Shown: piece by piece, positions 33,851-45,300 of the stretch
Layout: each line of letters opens with the position of its first letter
Position numbering within the stretch: the first letter of the stretch is position 1
Assembly (NCBI GenBank): GCA_964035015.1
Contig: OZ036007.1
Span: forward strand, 5,834,997 to 5,898,996
Length of the DNA: 64,000 nt
Reading direction: 5' to 3'
DNA from: Corallium rubrum
Taxonomy: Eukaryota > Cnidaria > Anthozoa > Scleralcyonacea > Coralliidae
The notes under the pieces: generated by a model
Database searches by the model: none
The model's input: the letters and a program-made list of their open reading frames with translations, nothing else
What the model was told of the DNA's origin: nothing
Translations under genes and position numbers: made by a program

Positions 33851-35301
33851 TATAGTTATCGTCGTGGTTATAGTTATGGTAATTATTTTGTCCAAGGTTA
33901 AGTTTATAATTAAAAGAGATATATTTCCGTCATCTGATTGAGGTAGACGTGAGGAGTGACTTCTGTACAGTTTATTAGACTTGCTAGTTGCTTGAACCTC
34001 ATTCATTTCCAATCTTAAAAAAAAACTGCCTATCTCATGCCTATAGTCTAACGTTTTCTCGGTAACAAAATTCTTAAAGCATGATAAACTGACTGAGACT
34101 GTTTACATGGGCGCGCCGGGACGGGTCAAGTAAGTGGGACAATTGTTTAATAAAATGTTAAATACGTATTACATCAGATATAAACACATTTTTCTAAGGC
34201 GCTATTGTATAGGATTTTTTTAAATTTACATATGTTATACAGAATTTCATGCTCTTTAATCTGGTATAAGTTTCCAGAGTGGGATAGAACCATGAACGAC
34301 GCAGGAAAGCTTTAAACAAATTGCGGCGCGGCGTCCTTACGACTGACGGTGGTTGTCACTTGTGTTGCGTATTTCATATTACATCAGATATAAACACATT
34401 TTTCTAAAGCGCTATTCTATAGGATTTTCTTAAATTTAGATGTGTTATACAGAATTTCATACTCTTTAATCTGGTATAATATATATATATATGTATATAT
34501 CCCCAAATACTTTGTTTCTATTGCAATTAATATAAAGAGGGTCCAGGATTCTTAAATCTCGAATCGCGCTCGATATTTGCAACCCTTCAGTCCCGTATCC
34601 CATATCCTACTCAACTTCTTTCGTGTTCAAATGACGTCAAACGTGCCTTTATAAGAGTACATATGCAACGGAGCTTTATGTTTTATTTGTTAATCAAAAA
34701 AATCCGCGTCCACACGAGAACAGGAAAACGGCGTTTTCAAACTGAAGTTCCACTTTGGTGACCGTCTTCGAAAAGTTCCGTTTTTGATTACCGCTTCATC
34801 GTTTACGTGTGGAAGGAAGGCCAATCCGTAACAAAAAAATTGCGTTTTCAAAAAAATCCGGATACGCGTGAACGTAGCCTTAGAAATCGTTCTTCAGTCT
34901 TCTTATTTCCCGAATCACGACAGGAAGAATTTCTAGATCTCCTTTCCCATTTTTTTTTGAAATCCCGAATCTCGTCTGCATTTTTGGCCATTTTTCACTT
35001 GTGTTCCGTTTGTTTCGTTGTCAAATTTATCGTTATCCCGACAAACCTATTGGCTGTTGTGGACCCTCTACAAGTTCAAAGGTTTATTTTTGGAATTTTA
35101 CAATATCCGTCTCTATCTGCTTCCAGGCAGCCGCTTACGACAGTAACCAGATCTAGTCATTTCTTGTTTATTCTTCGAATAGACACTCAAGTCTCGTGTT
35201 TGCTGTCGACGAGTGATTATTTACAGGGTATACAGGGTATTAAGTCACGTCACTATGACACACCTGCACTGGCCACAGCTATAAGTGATCTGATCAACAC
35301 T
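33851..35301. repeat. non-coding, with a 210-bp direct duplication
   Basis: ACATCAGATATAAACACATT starts at 34170 and 34380 and similarity continues for about 100 bp (to ATCTGGTATAA), so a roughly 210-bp unit is present twice, the second copy partial. The 180-codon frame at 34807 has no recognisable domain. Confidence 0.6.
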
Positions 35302-35309
35302 TATATATA
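35302..35309 (+). promoter_or_regulatory. possible TATA box of first ShKT-protease gene
   Basis: TATATATA lies 77 bp upstream of the start codon, leaving room for a short 5' untranslated region. Only position and sequence support it. Confidence 0.35.
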
Positions 35310-35385
35310 CTCCATTATTGCCTCGTCGTCTGTATTGAATCTACTGTGAACCACGACAAGAAGCGCTACAGTAAAGCCAAGCTAA

Positions 35386-35467
35386 ATGGAAGAAAGAAGG
35401 TTCCACAGCTTGCGCATCGTTCTTATGTTTTTGACATGCGCTGTGCCTGTTCGAGGACAACTAAAAA
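35386..35467 (+). CDS. protease gene 1, exon 1 (signal peptide)
   Basis: MEERRFHS then hydrophobic IVLMFLTCAV and the cleavage-like VRG-Q. The donor used for phase agreement is CTAAAAA|GTGGGT (phase 1), which is weaker than the usual GTRAGT; GG|GTATAC two bases on would break the frame. Confidence 0.65.
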
Positions 35468-38400
35468 GTGGGTATACAAAAATAATTAACTGCATGGATA
35501 TAGGCAGCGAGATAGGCAGTGTTTTGAATAGAGTAAACTGAAAAAGTGATTAACTGCCGAAATTTTTAGTAACCGAAGTACTGACGTTTCGATGTTTCCT
35601 TGTATAAGGGCTCTACTTGAAATGTCGGTTTAAGAAAGGTCGCTAGTTCACTTACACGCAGGCACTCGCGCAGGCACTGCGTTATAAACGCATAGGAACG
35701 CAGTCCGTCTTTTATAGTTTGACGGCGCGCGTCAGTATAAGTTAACCCACGGCCTGAATGACGCTTTGGTATAACATGATATACTGTAATTATTGACAGT
35801 GTGTATTTCCGATATAGTTAGATCGTTTGTGTCCGTGGCTGTCCATTGCAATCATCCTCATCAGCTGTTAAAGCATCGTTGCCGACCCATGATTTAGATG
35901 TATGTTAAGTAAAAGAATAAAAGCACTGCTTTTCTGCATTGTTCTTTATTACTTAACATGCTGCTGCACTTCCCGTTTTAACATGCATCTAAGTCACAAA
36001 TCGCCGACCATCGGCGGCCATCGGCGACATATGAGAACCAGGCTTTATAATAAATATCGGTATATATTTCCTATCGATACCATTCCATTTCGGTTGCGCT
36101 TTTTAGTGTAGAAAACACGGAGTTTTAGTGTCGCTTGTCAATACTGCGAAGCGCGCTTTCCAAAGAGAGATGGTGTATATGTGATCGACTATGGTGCATG
36201 TGTCATTGTTTACTATTTTGTATCGAAGTTGACTGCGGGTCGCAGTTTGTTTTGACAGAGCCAAATAGAAATAGGATATGTAATTTAGTACGATAACTAA
36301 CGTCCGCTTTATCTTCACCGTCACACTATAGCCGGCTGCCCAGATATTCAAATGCGTACACGTTCTCTATTTGCTGTCCTTTCTTTTTCCTTCGCTTTTC
36401 TTTTAACCTGTTGTACTGCCTTGTCCGCAAGGGTCCCTCTACGTGACCGCAGTGTGTGGCCACCATCACACCATGCAAGCTTTAGACCAAAGCTCATTAT
36501 GATTGGATAATTTTTCAACCTTGGCAACGTAATTCCGAACGAATATCTGAACTTCCCAACGAACTTCGTAACACAAGCGCAATAGTAATGTGAAATCAAT
36601 TGTAATATTAATGAATGTAAAACAAAAGATTTGCCACCAGCACTACCACCACCAGCACAACTTGACCATCACCACCAGCACAACTTCACCACCACCACCA
36701 GCACAACTTCACCATCACCACCAGCACAACTTGACCATCACCACCAGCAGCACAACTTGACCACCACCACCAGCAGCACAACTTGACCATCACCACCAGC
36801 AGCACAACTTGAGCACCACCACCAGCAGCACAACTTGACCACCACCACTAGCAGCACAACTTGACCATCACCACCAGCAGCACAACTTGACCACCACCAC
36901 CAGCACAACTTGACCACCACCACCAGCACAACTTGACCATCACCACCAGCACAACTTGACCACCAGCACAACTTGACCACCACCACCAGCAGCACAACTT
37001 GACTATCACCACCACCAGCACAACTTGACCATCACCACCAGCAGCACAACTTGACCACCACCAGCAGCACAACTTCACCATCACCACCAGCACAACTTCA
37101 CCATCACCACCAGCAGCACAACTTGACCACCACCACCAGCACAACTTCACCATCACCACCAGCAGCACAACTTGACTATCACCACCACCAGCACAACTTC
37201 ACCATCACCACCAGCAGCACAACTTGACCACCACCACCAGCACAACTTGACCATCACCACCAGCAGCACAACTTGACTATCACCACCACCAGCACAACTT
37301 CACCATCACCACCAGCGGCACAACTTGACCACCACCACCAGCAGCACAACTTGACCATCACCACCAGCAGCACAACTTGACCACCACCACCAGCACAACT
37401 TGACCACCACCACCAGCACAACTTGACCATCACCACCAGCACAACTTGACCACCAGCACAACTTGACCACCACCAGCACAACTTGACTATCACCACCACC
37501 AGCACAACTTGACCATCACCACCAGCAGCACAACTTGACCACCACCACCAGCACAACTTCACCATCACCACCAGCACAACTTCACCATCACCACCAGCAG
37601 CACAACTTGACCAGCACAACTTGACCACCACCACCAGCACAACTTGACCACCACCACCAGCACAACTTGATCACCACCACCAGCGCAACTTGACCATCAC
37701 CACCAGCACAACTTGCCCATCACCACCAGGTCCACCATTACTTGACCACCACCACCATCGCCACTAGCATTACAATCACCACCAATACCACCATCCCCAC
37801 CATTACTAACACTAGCTCCAGCACTAACACTACCGCCACCTTCAACAGTTTTCTCAGGACTACACTAACTCAAAACGAGCAACTTTTACTAACATCTACT
37901 AGTACTCAAATCATTTACTTTAACGCTAATTTCTTCCAACTTTTTGATTCTTTACAAGCTCGCCCATGTCTTGACAAAAATATATATTGTCAGTCTTGGA
38001 GTCAGGCGAATGAGTGCGTAAGAAATCCTGCTTACATGAACATGTATTGCCCTAAAAGTTGCAACACTTGTCAAGGATCCTTCTCGACATCGAGACCAAA
38101 ACAATACCGACAGGGTAAGTTGTCTTCCTTTCCTTTGCTTTTCCTTTCCTTTCCTTTCCTTTCCTTTCCTTTCCTTTCCTTTCCTTTCCTTTCCTTTCCT
38201 TCTATTTCCTCTCCTTCCATCTCCTTCCTTTCATTTCTTTTCCCTTCCTTCCTTTTTCCTCTCATTTATTTCCCTTTTCTTCCTTTCCCTTCCCTTCCTT
38301 CCTTTTTCTTATTTTTCTAATCACTCTAAATTGCTCAAGAATTATTTCCTCAAAATTGAAACGCATTATTAAACCGATTACAGTGTGCCAAGACAGAAAT

Positions 38401-40169
38401 ATCTACTGTAGCGATTGGAAACGAAACAACCAGTGTACTACCAATCCTGGGTTTATGAATATTTATTGCGCAAAAAGCTGTAGCGTGTGTGGAGTAACTA
38501 TAGCAACAACGAGAACCTTGAGTCCGTCTACCCCTACCCGGACCACTAAATCGGGGCTTGGTGCCGACCCGACCTTACTGGATGACGATGACTCAGGGAG
38601 TGATGGGTCAGGGAGTGGTGACAATGTAGTGCCCACGACCACGCGGTCAGTCTCTACTGATGTTAGTAACCCTGGCAACACCAGCTATCCCACAACACCA
38701 GTCACCAGGACCTCGCCATCCCTCCAACCCGCCGACTCCATCAAATGTGGGAAGAAAGCCTTACTAGGGCGAATAGCCGGCGGGAAGAAAGCACCCCTGG
38801 GCAGCTGGCCGTGGCAAGTTGGTATCAAGTCATGCGCGAAGTGCAAGTTCTTTTGCGGCGGAACAATTGTTGGTAAGCAATGGATAATAACCGCTGCCCA
38901 CTGTTTTGCTAACTACCAACCAGATGAATTGATTATCGAAGCCGGGGTGGTGGATCAAAGCGCAGTGTCTAAGTACCGACAGACATTCAAATGTGTAGAA
39001 ATCCACAAACATCAAGATTATAGCGTGGCTGCAGTGTTTGACCAGGATATCGCTGTGCTGAAATTAGACAAAGCATTGACGTACAACGACAAAGTTCGAC
39101 CGTTGTGCCTGAATACGAAAACTTTAAACGTCAACCAACGGTGCGTGGTGACTGGATTTGGCAGAACAGTAGAACGTGGGTTCAATTCAGTTTACCTCAG
39201 ACAAGCCACTGTGCCTATTGTTTCTAGGAAAGTCTGTGCCAAGGTATTGTATACATATAATATACTTTTTTTTGCTATAAGGACGGCGCCGCTTTCTTGG
39301 AATCCGCAGATGGTCGTTGCACACTTCGTTCCCAGACGTAGACATGGAATTGGACATAGACATAGACGTAGACGTAGACGTAGACGTAGACATAGACGTA
39401 GGCGTACACATAGACATGGACATAGACATAGACATAGACATAGACATACCGACATACAGACATAGACAAACATAGACATACAGACATAGATAGACATAGA
39501 TAGACATAGACAGACAGACGATAGACATAGACATGGACGTAGACGTGGACACGGACAAAGACAAATATAGGCATCGATACGGCATAAACATAGAATGGGC
39601 ATGGACATAAACACGGACATGGACATGGACATGGACACGGACATGGACACGGACACGGACACGGACACGGACACGGACACGGACACGGACAAAGACATGA
39701 ATATAGGCATCGATACGGACATAAACAAAGATATATGCTGATGGACATCGCCATAGATAGACATAGACCCGACATGGACGAAGACATAGATACAGACAAC
39801 GACATCGACATATGAACTTAGACGCTGAGACAATTTCATATTTCTTTTGAGTATTTTGGAAGTACGCAGCACAATACTTTTTTCATATCTTTATTTAATT
39901 CTCATCTTCACATATAGGCGTATAATTCATCCGTCTCTCGTCGAAAAGTCACGGACAACATGATATGCGCTGGCTTTGCCAAAGGAGGGATCGACGCTTG
40001 CGGTGGCGACAGCGGTGGACCTCTCACCTGTTACGATATCAAGGAACAACGATATTTTCTTGGGGGTATAGTCTCGTGGGGTGTTGGCTGCGCACGCGCA
40101 AATCAATATGGGGTCTACACAGACATGGCACACCTGATACCTTGGGTCAAGAAAATTATTAAGATCTGA
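35386..40169 (+). CDS. secreted ShKT-ShKT-trypsin serine protease, 4 exons, 449 aa
   Basis: Secreted trypsin-like endopeptidase with N-terminal ShKT domains. Exons: 35386-35467, 37959-38114, 38384-39243, 39918-40169; phases 1-1, 1-1, 0-0 all match. Residues 1-24 are a signal peptide. ShKT1 (about 30-64) and ShKT2 (about 81-115) each have six Cys in the C-x6-C...C-xxx-C-xx-C pattern. A Ser/Thr/Asp linker (about 116-205) is likely O-glycosylated. The zymogen site is LLGR|IAGG (I210). The catalytic triad is H252 (TAAHC), D301 (DQDIAVL) and S398 (GDSGGP); D392 six residues before Ser predicts cleavage after Lys/Arg. The first ShKT domain has its own symmetric phase 1-1 exon. A paralogue follows at 42.3 kb. 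The substrate is unknown; the ShKT domains may mediate binding or targeting. Confidence 0.88.
35505..35640 (+). repeat. fragment of the hammerhead-like foldback family
   Basis: Contains GATAGGCAGTGTTTTGAATA, GTACTGACGTTTCGATG and CTACTTGAAATGTCGG. It lies in intron 1 of protease gene 1. Confidence 0.5.
35893..36046. repeat. MITE-like repeat, copy 1
   Basis: TTAGATGTATGTTAAGTAAA has its complement TTACTTAACATGC and GTTTTAACATGCATCTAA further on. The same roughly 140 bp, including CATATGAGAACCAGGCTT at the end, recurs at 41913-42050. Confidence 0.75.
36631..37738. repeat. minisatellite of CCACCACCAGCACAACTTGA units
   Basis: About 45 units of 20-27 bp, built as CACCA/CCAGCA repeats plus the anchor ACAACTTGACC or ACAACTTCACC, with some runs repeated in the same order. 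It lies within intron 1 of protease gene 1. Long Val/Cys/Trp frames on the minus strand are artefacts. Confidence 0.95.
37959..38114 (+). CDS. protease gene 1, exon 2 (ShKT1)
   Basis: Acceptor TTTACAAG, donor CAGG|GTAAGT, 156 nt, phase 1-1. Encodes CLDKNIYC...CNTC with all six ShKT cysteines plus a short tail. Confidence 0.88.
38122..38305. repeat. (TTTCC)n microsatellite, intron 2 of protease gene 1
   Basis: A pure pentamer run at about 38138-38200 grades into TTCC/TTTCC variants. It supplies the pyrimidine-rich part of the intron. Confidence 0.9.
38384..39243 (+). CDS. protease gene 1, exon 3 (ShKT2, linker, trypsin N-half)
   Basis: Acceptor GATTACAG, 860 nt, ends AAG|GTATTG in phase 0. 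Carries ShKT2, the Thr/Ser linker, the activation site and catalytic His and Asp. Confidence 0.9.
39340..39810. repeat. (GACATA)n / (GACACG)n / (GACGTA)n satellite in intron 3
   Basis: Hexamers based on GACATA, GACGTA and GACACG, in partly homogeneous blocks. The Arg/His and Ser/Met frames across it are artefacts and are not part of the protease. Confidence 0.93.
39918..40169 (+). CDS. protease gene 1, exon 4 (trypsin C-half)
   Basis: Acceptor ACATATAG, in phase 0, joins CAK to AYNSSVS. Carries CGGDSGGP with the active Ser, GIVSWGVGCA and the final Trp-Val helix (PWVKKIIKI). Confidence 0.9.
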   Translation, partial: AYNSSVSRRKVTDNMICAGFAKGGIDACGGDSGGPLTCYDIKEQRYFLGGIVSWGVGCARANQYGVYTDMAHLIPWVKKIIKI

Positions 40170-40743
40170 AGATGAAGGACAACACTTTGGTTTGCAATCA
40201 GAACAAAGCACATGTTAATTAGTTATTCATAGTTTTCTTCCGTAATATCCCGACGTCTTATTGTCTTTTGTCAAGGACTTTATTAATGAATTCTTGTTTT
40301 CAAAGCCGTCTTAGTTCTTTCCTTTTGGCCAGCGAAATTGAGTCATTAGCTACACTGTCCAGCGAAGTCGTTCCGTCGTGCTGTCCAAAAGGACCAAAAA
40401 CTATGAGGACGAGAATTACTTTTCTGTTTTCGCACCATCCTAACATTTTCATTGCTTATTAAAAAAAATGAATTGATAACAAAAGCGCCCAGTTCTGACC
40501 TTGGCGCTTTCAGCAATCACTGCCCACTAGATAAGTGTTGAAGGCATTGTTGCAATGTTTAAATTGATTAGTGTCTGTCTGGGTACAGTGTCTACACGCA
40601 ACACGTCACATAAAAACAATGAAAACATAAAAAAAAATTAAAGCGAGAATAAAAAGGATTGCAAATGTGACATCTTGATTTCTGTTGGCCCATGAGTAAC
40701 TCGTATTTCACAATCGAATTAATGTACAGGTTTAATTTTAACA
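40170..40743. other. 3' flank of protease gene 1
   Basis: No gene is recognised. The end of this stretch (40640-40740) matches 23.93-24.12 kb over the conserved GGATTGCAAATGTGACATCT block. Confidence 0.5.
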
Positions 40744-41190
40744 CTTTGAAGCCTAACGCCAGACGATTTTATTCAGCACAGGGAGAGGTCCAGGCCTCAA
40801 AGTGTAGAAACCTATCTCTTTAACACTTTGAAACCTGAAGACGAGTCTTTAGTATTTTATTCTGGCTAACACCAGACGATTTTATTCAGCACAGGGAGAG
40901 GTCCAGGCCTCAAAGTGTTAAAACCTATCTCTTTAACACTTTGAGGTCTGACGACGAGTCTTTAGTATTTTATTCTGGCTAACGCCAGTCGCCAGACGAT
41001 TTTATTCAGCACAGGGAGAGGTCCAGACCTCAAAGTGTTAAAACATATCTCTTTAAAACCTATCTCTTTAACATTTTGAAACCTGACGACGAGTCTTTGC
41101 TATTTTATTCTGGCTAACACCAAACGATTTTATTCAGCACAGAGAGAAGTCCAGGCCTCAAAGTGTTAAACCTATCTCTTTAAAGCTTGC
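40744..41190. repeat. tandem repeat, about 4 units of 112-126 bp
   Basis: The landmark ACCTATCTCTTTAA recurs near 40809, 40923, 41059 and 41170. Units contain CAGACGATTTTATTCAGCAC and GACGAGTCTTTAGTATTTTA. The related single-copy motif CGTCTGGCGTTAGAC is at 25.2 kb. The array interrupts an older dispersed repeat whose uninterrupted copy is at 24.1 kb. Confidence 0.85.
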
Positions 41191-41459
41191 AGCTCAGAAT
41201 TTCAACATAAGACTAAAAATAGAAATAGAGGCTAAGAAAGCGTGAGATAAGCCCTTTTCACAAAGAGTACATGGTCATTCAGAAAATCAGTTCTTCTGAC
41301 TGCATGTACTTGAAATCAGAGCTTGGGCGAGCGTGGGTTTTAATAGAGTGAAAGCCATTCAGTTCTTGTGAGTGCGTAACTGAAATCCTAGCTTGGATGG
41401 AAGTTAATTCGTTGATTGAAATTAAAGACCAAATCACGTCCATGAAAAATAAGTAGGCG

Positions 41460-41665
41460 AGTGTGACGAAATCGAAATATAGAAAGGTTTGAGTAGTGCC
41501 GAAAATATTGAACGTAGCTTCTAACGTTTAGAGCGAAGGCCCTTCGGAACGTTTCTCTCTGACGAAGGGCCTTCGCTCGAAACGTTAGAAAACTATGTTC
41601 AATATTTTCAGCAGCATTCAGGCTTACTCTTTCAACACTGCCTACTCAGCACGCTACTTTAAGGT
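41460..41665. repeat. foldback element with hammerhead-like core
   Basis: CGAAATATAGAAAGGTTTGA at the left; GAAGGGCCTTCGCTCGAAAC near the centre preceded by CTCTCTGAC; the right end is CACTGCCTACTCAGCACGCT. Same family as 16.1, 27.9 and 46.2 kb. Confidence 0.8.
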
Positions 41666-41912
41666 GCGGTAAATGGAATCGAATTACTCAGTTTTTCGTC
41701 TTTTTATTCCCAGCTTTATTAAACCAATAGCTTGGACTTTGTTTTGGATACAGAATTATCATTGTAATAGAAGCGTGCATTTGTGGAAACCGACCAACGT
41801 TTATTATTTGTTACTGAGATTTCGAGCCTTGGATAAAAAGCTCAGCAATATATAGAGAATAAACGTGTTATTACCCCAAATCTCGCTCTATTATTATTCA
41901 CATCCTAAAGCC

Positions 41913-42050
41913 TATGCATGTTAAGTAAAAGAATAAAAGCGCTGCTTTTCTGTATTGTTTTTATTACTTAACATGCTGCTGCAGTTCCCGTTTTAACATG
42001 CATCTAAATCACAAATCGCCGACGATCGGCGACATATGAGAACCAGGCTT
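41913..42050. repeat. MITE-like repeat, copy 2
   Basis: About 90% identical by eye to 35893-36046 and ends 220 bp before the start codon of the second protease gene. Confidence 0.75.
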
Positions 42051-42271
42051 AACAAACATTTAAAGAATGAATCAAAATTCTCATTGTTTACAAAAAACTT
42101 CCTACAATTGATTCCCTACCACACGTCGATAATCATTGACGTAAATTAATTTGTCATCTCAGAAGTGAGTGGTAAAAGGAAGTTATTCAACCCACTCTGG
42201 ACACTGCCCATTTTGAAGGAAAGGAGTGAAGGAAAATTAGGTAGACAACCATTGAGTCTTACAATACCACG

Positions 42272-42383
42272 ATGAAGGTCGTCTTTTCGTTTGCTCTTCT
42301 ATTGCTCGTAAAAGCGACACTCACTGATCAAGCCTGCGTGGAACCGGAAAGTCACAGTTCCATTAATAACCTCATATTCCGAA
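42272..42383 (+). CDS. protease gene 2, exon 1 (signal peptide)
   Basis: 112 nt, donor CCGAA|GTAAGT, phase 1. Hydrophobic FSFALLLLV core; cleavage is likely near TLTDQA. Confidence 0.75.
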
Positions 42384-45300
42384 GTAAGTACGACATTCGT
42401 AAATTGTTCACATATGCTATCGTAGTTAATACGTGATTTCCTAAGTTTCTGTCTTGTGGTTACTCTTTACATGACTTCGATTTTAGTTTTGGTTGCCATA
42501 AAATAGGCACAGCGCGCGGTTCGTTTGTCGTGGTTTCGTTTTACTTATTTCGTCTCGGGTTAAGATCTTTCTCGAGTTAGTGTAGCAATCCAGTTTTAAC
42601 AGCGTAATATTTTCTTGACGCAAGTTTGACGCGAAGTTACTAATAAAAAAGTAGTTACGCAACGACCCCAATCTCGATCAAACAGTTGCGCAAAGGTTCG
42701 AAAATCTGTACCAAGTCCTGAGACCTCTCGAACATGGCAAAGTTATGCCATTGCGTGCAAGCCAAATGACATGTGATTCATCTTTTCCCCTTGCAGTATA
42801 AATGGCGCTATTTTAAGTATTTTTCTAGGCTTATGTATTAAATGTTAAGACTTTTTATCCTTTGATTTCTGGAAAGGAAGGGAAAGGAAGGATAATATCA
42901 TCCTTAATTAATCCATATCTTTGGCGTTAAACGCAACGGGTGATATCACCATGGAAATTAATGAAGAAAGTCGGACAGATCGGGTACAAAGAGCAACGTT
43001 TTCTTTTCTTTTTTGTGCGTTGGAAGTTCCCATTTCCATCATGGAAGGCAGTACATTTAGAAGAACAATTATATGTTTTGCTTGTTGATGAGAATTGTTT
43101 TCTATCTTTAGTTCTTCGAAAATGTCGTCTTTTTGAAATATGCGACAACTTGGCCACAAAACTAAAATCAAATGGCCCGTTGCGTTTAACGCCAAAGATA
43201 TGGTAGCCGGTAGTTGAATTGCGAAGGAGTTGTGGGTCTATGCACCTGGCAGCCAGCATACGACTCATTTATGACGTCATTAATACGAAGGGTGGAAAGC
43301 TGGAAAACAACCCTCGAATGACAGGAGAAACCAACTACAGCAACGCTACCCACATACACGAGTTTCAAGCTTGGGACTCCCACCCAAGCACTGACCTTGT
43401 CTGACCGAACACTTAACTTTGGACCTCTGCGGCGAGCTAAAAACCGCATGGACTGACTCGCCACTTGTGTTTCTCGGCCTTACAACCCATTCTTTGCCAA
43501 CTCATCCTTTTCCTTACAGCATATTTCCGCCAATCTTCCGCAGGACGGATAATTTTCGCTGCGGCTAAACAACGAACGATGCGTCCGGTAATAGAATATC
43601 TTGCTCATTATGACTTGAGCGAAAAGATGATGTTTTCATAGAAAACAAAACCAGACACAGTGATAGCCTTATTTGGCGTAAAAACATTGCGCCAAAAACA
43701 TCGCATCAAAAAAGTCTCGTCAAAAAGGTCACGTCAAAAAAGTCGCGTCAAAAAGGTCCTGTCAAAAAAGTCGCGTCAAAAAGGTCGCGTCAAAAAGGTC
43801 CCGTCAAAAAGGTCGCGTCAAAAAAGTCGCGTCAAAGAGGTCCCGTCAAAAAAGTCGCGTCAAAAAGGTCCCGTCAAAAAAGTCGCGTCAAAGAGGTCGC
43901 GTCAAAAAGGTCCCGTCAAAAAAGTCGCGTCAAAAAGGTCGCGTAAAATATGTCGCATCAAAAACGTCGCATTAAAAATGTTGCGTCAAATAAGTTGCTT
44001 CAAAAACATCGCTTGCTATTGATTCCGCAGCAACCGAACGAACTAACAAACGCACTCACACAGAATATATACGCGCTCATAACTCGTTAGGCACCGCAAT
44101 TGCCTAAAATGCAGACTCGAACTGCAGACCGGAAAACGCAGAGGGTAATTAAATTATGCTCGAATTGTGTTGCTTCTACAACGCAACGTAAGTTTAAAAT
44201 TAAAATTTCAAAGTTCATCATGAATCCTTTCGTGAAGCGCCATTTCTTCCAAAACTAAAACTAAAGTCTCTTTCCAATCATGAAAGAAACAAGTTCGCGG
44301 CGAGCTTCGAATACTTCCGATAGTATATGTTGTACAAAATTTCAACTTGGACTGGCGTGTGCTGCTCTTATAGGAAAACGAAGCACTTGTGTGGATAGCT
44401 CAGCCAGCTTTTGTTTCAAGTGGAGGTATAATACTAAATGGCTGTGCGGCACGTACAGAAATTATTGCCAAAAAACCTGCGGTGTCTGCAGAGGTAAGTG
44501 TGTGCTGGGTAAAGCTTTGTCTATTGCCTAATTTCATGTCGCGAAAGAGACTGGCACTGTCCTGGAAAATCCGTTAGTACTAGTCTGATCTCCGGCGTGG
44601 TGTGAAACAAAGGAATATTGCACGCCGGAGGCTGGTACTAACGGATTTTCCAGGCCAGTGCCAGTCTCTTTTGCGACATGAAATTAGGCAATATGAGTGG
44701 TTCCTAAACTGTGAGTTCTGGCTTCCCTGATGAGCCACGTGGGGAGACCTAATAGAGCTATATGTAGACGTAATATGCCTAATAGACGCAATCGAATGAT
44801 AATTAAAGAGAAAGTGGTAATTAAATAGGGTGCTAATTAGAATGGATGCTAATTAGAGAGGGTGCTAATTAGAAAGAGGGTGTTAAGTAGAGAGGGTGCT
44901 AATTAGAAAGAGGGTGTTAAGAAGAGAGGGTGGTAATTAAAATGGATGTTAATTAGAGAGGATGCTTATTAGAAAGAGGGTGTTAATTAGAGAGGGTGCT
45001 AATTAGAATGGGTGTTAAGTAGAGAGGGTGCTAATTAGAATGGATGTTAAGTAGAGAGGATGCTAATTAGAAAGAGGGTGTTAAGTAGAGAGGGTGCTAA
45101 TTAGAAAGAGGGTGTTAAGTAGAGAGGGTGCTAATTAGAATGGATGTTAATTAGAGAGGGTGCTAATTAGAAAGAGGGTGTTAAGTAGAGAGGGCGCTAA
45201 TTAGAAAGGTGTTAAGAAGAGGGTGCTAATTAGAATGGATGTTAATTAGAGAGGATGCTAATTAGAGAGAGGGTGTTAAGTAGAGAGGGTGCTAATTAGA

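Noticed and set aside
32896..33941. Long His-Gly-Ser and Val-Met frames
   Set aside because: Pure products of a hexanucleotide minisatellite, open in several frames on both strands.
34807..35349. 180-codon frame before protease gene 1
   Set aside because: Composition and content look random; no domain is recognisable, and it overlaps the putative TATA box of the next gene.
36738..37640. Minus-strand Cys/Trp/Val-rich frames that look like small Cys-rich peptides
   Set aside because: Translation of the CCACCACCAGCACAACTTGA minisatellite; no signal peptide or splice support, and it is intronic to a + strand gene.
37742..37958. Thr-rich frame upstream of the first ShKT exon as an extended linker
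   Set aside because: The acceptor at 37957-37958 joins in phase to the signal-peptide exon; the upstream Thr-rich frame continues the minisatellite.
39187..39872. Minus-strand Cys/Pro/Ser-rich frames of up to 226 codons
   Set aside because: Read across the GACATA-type satellite in intron 3 of protease gene 1; antisense to a well-supported gene.
43660..44022. 120-codon Lys/Arg/Ser-rich frame resembling a basic repeat protein
   Set aside because: A 14-bp minisatellite that stays open by arithmetic; located in intron 1 of protease gene 2 and not bounded by splice sites in phase.
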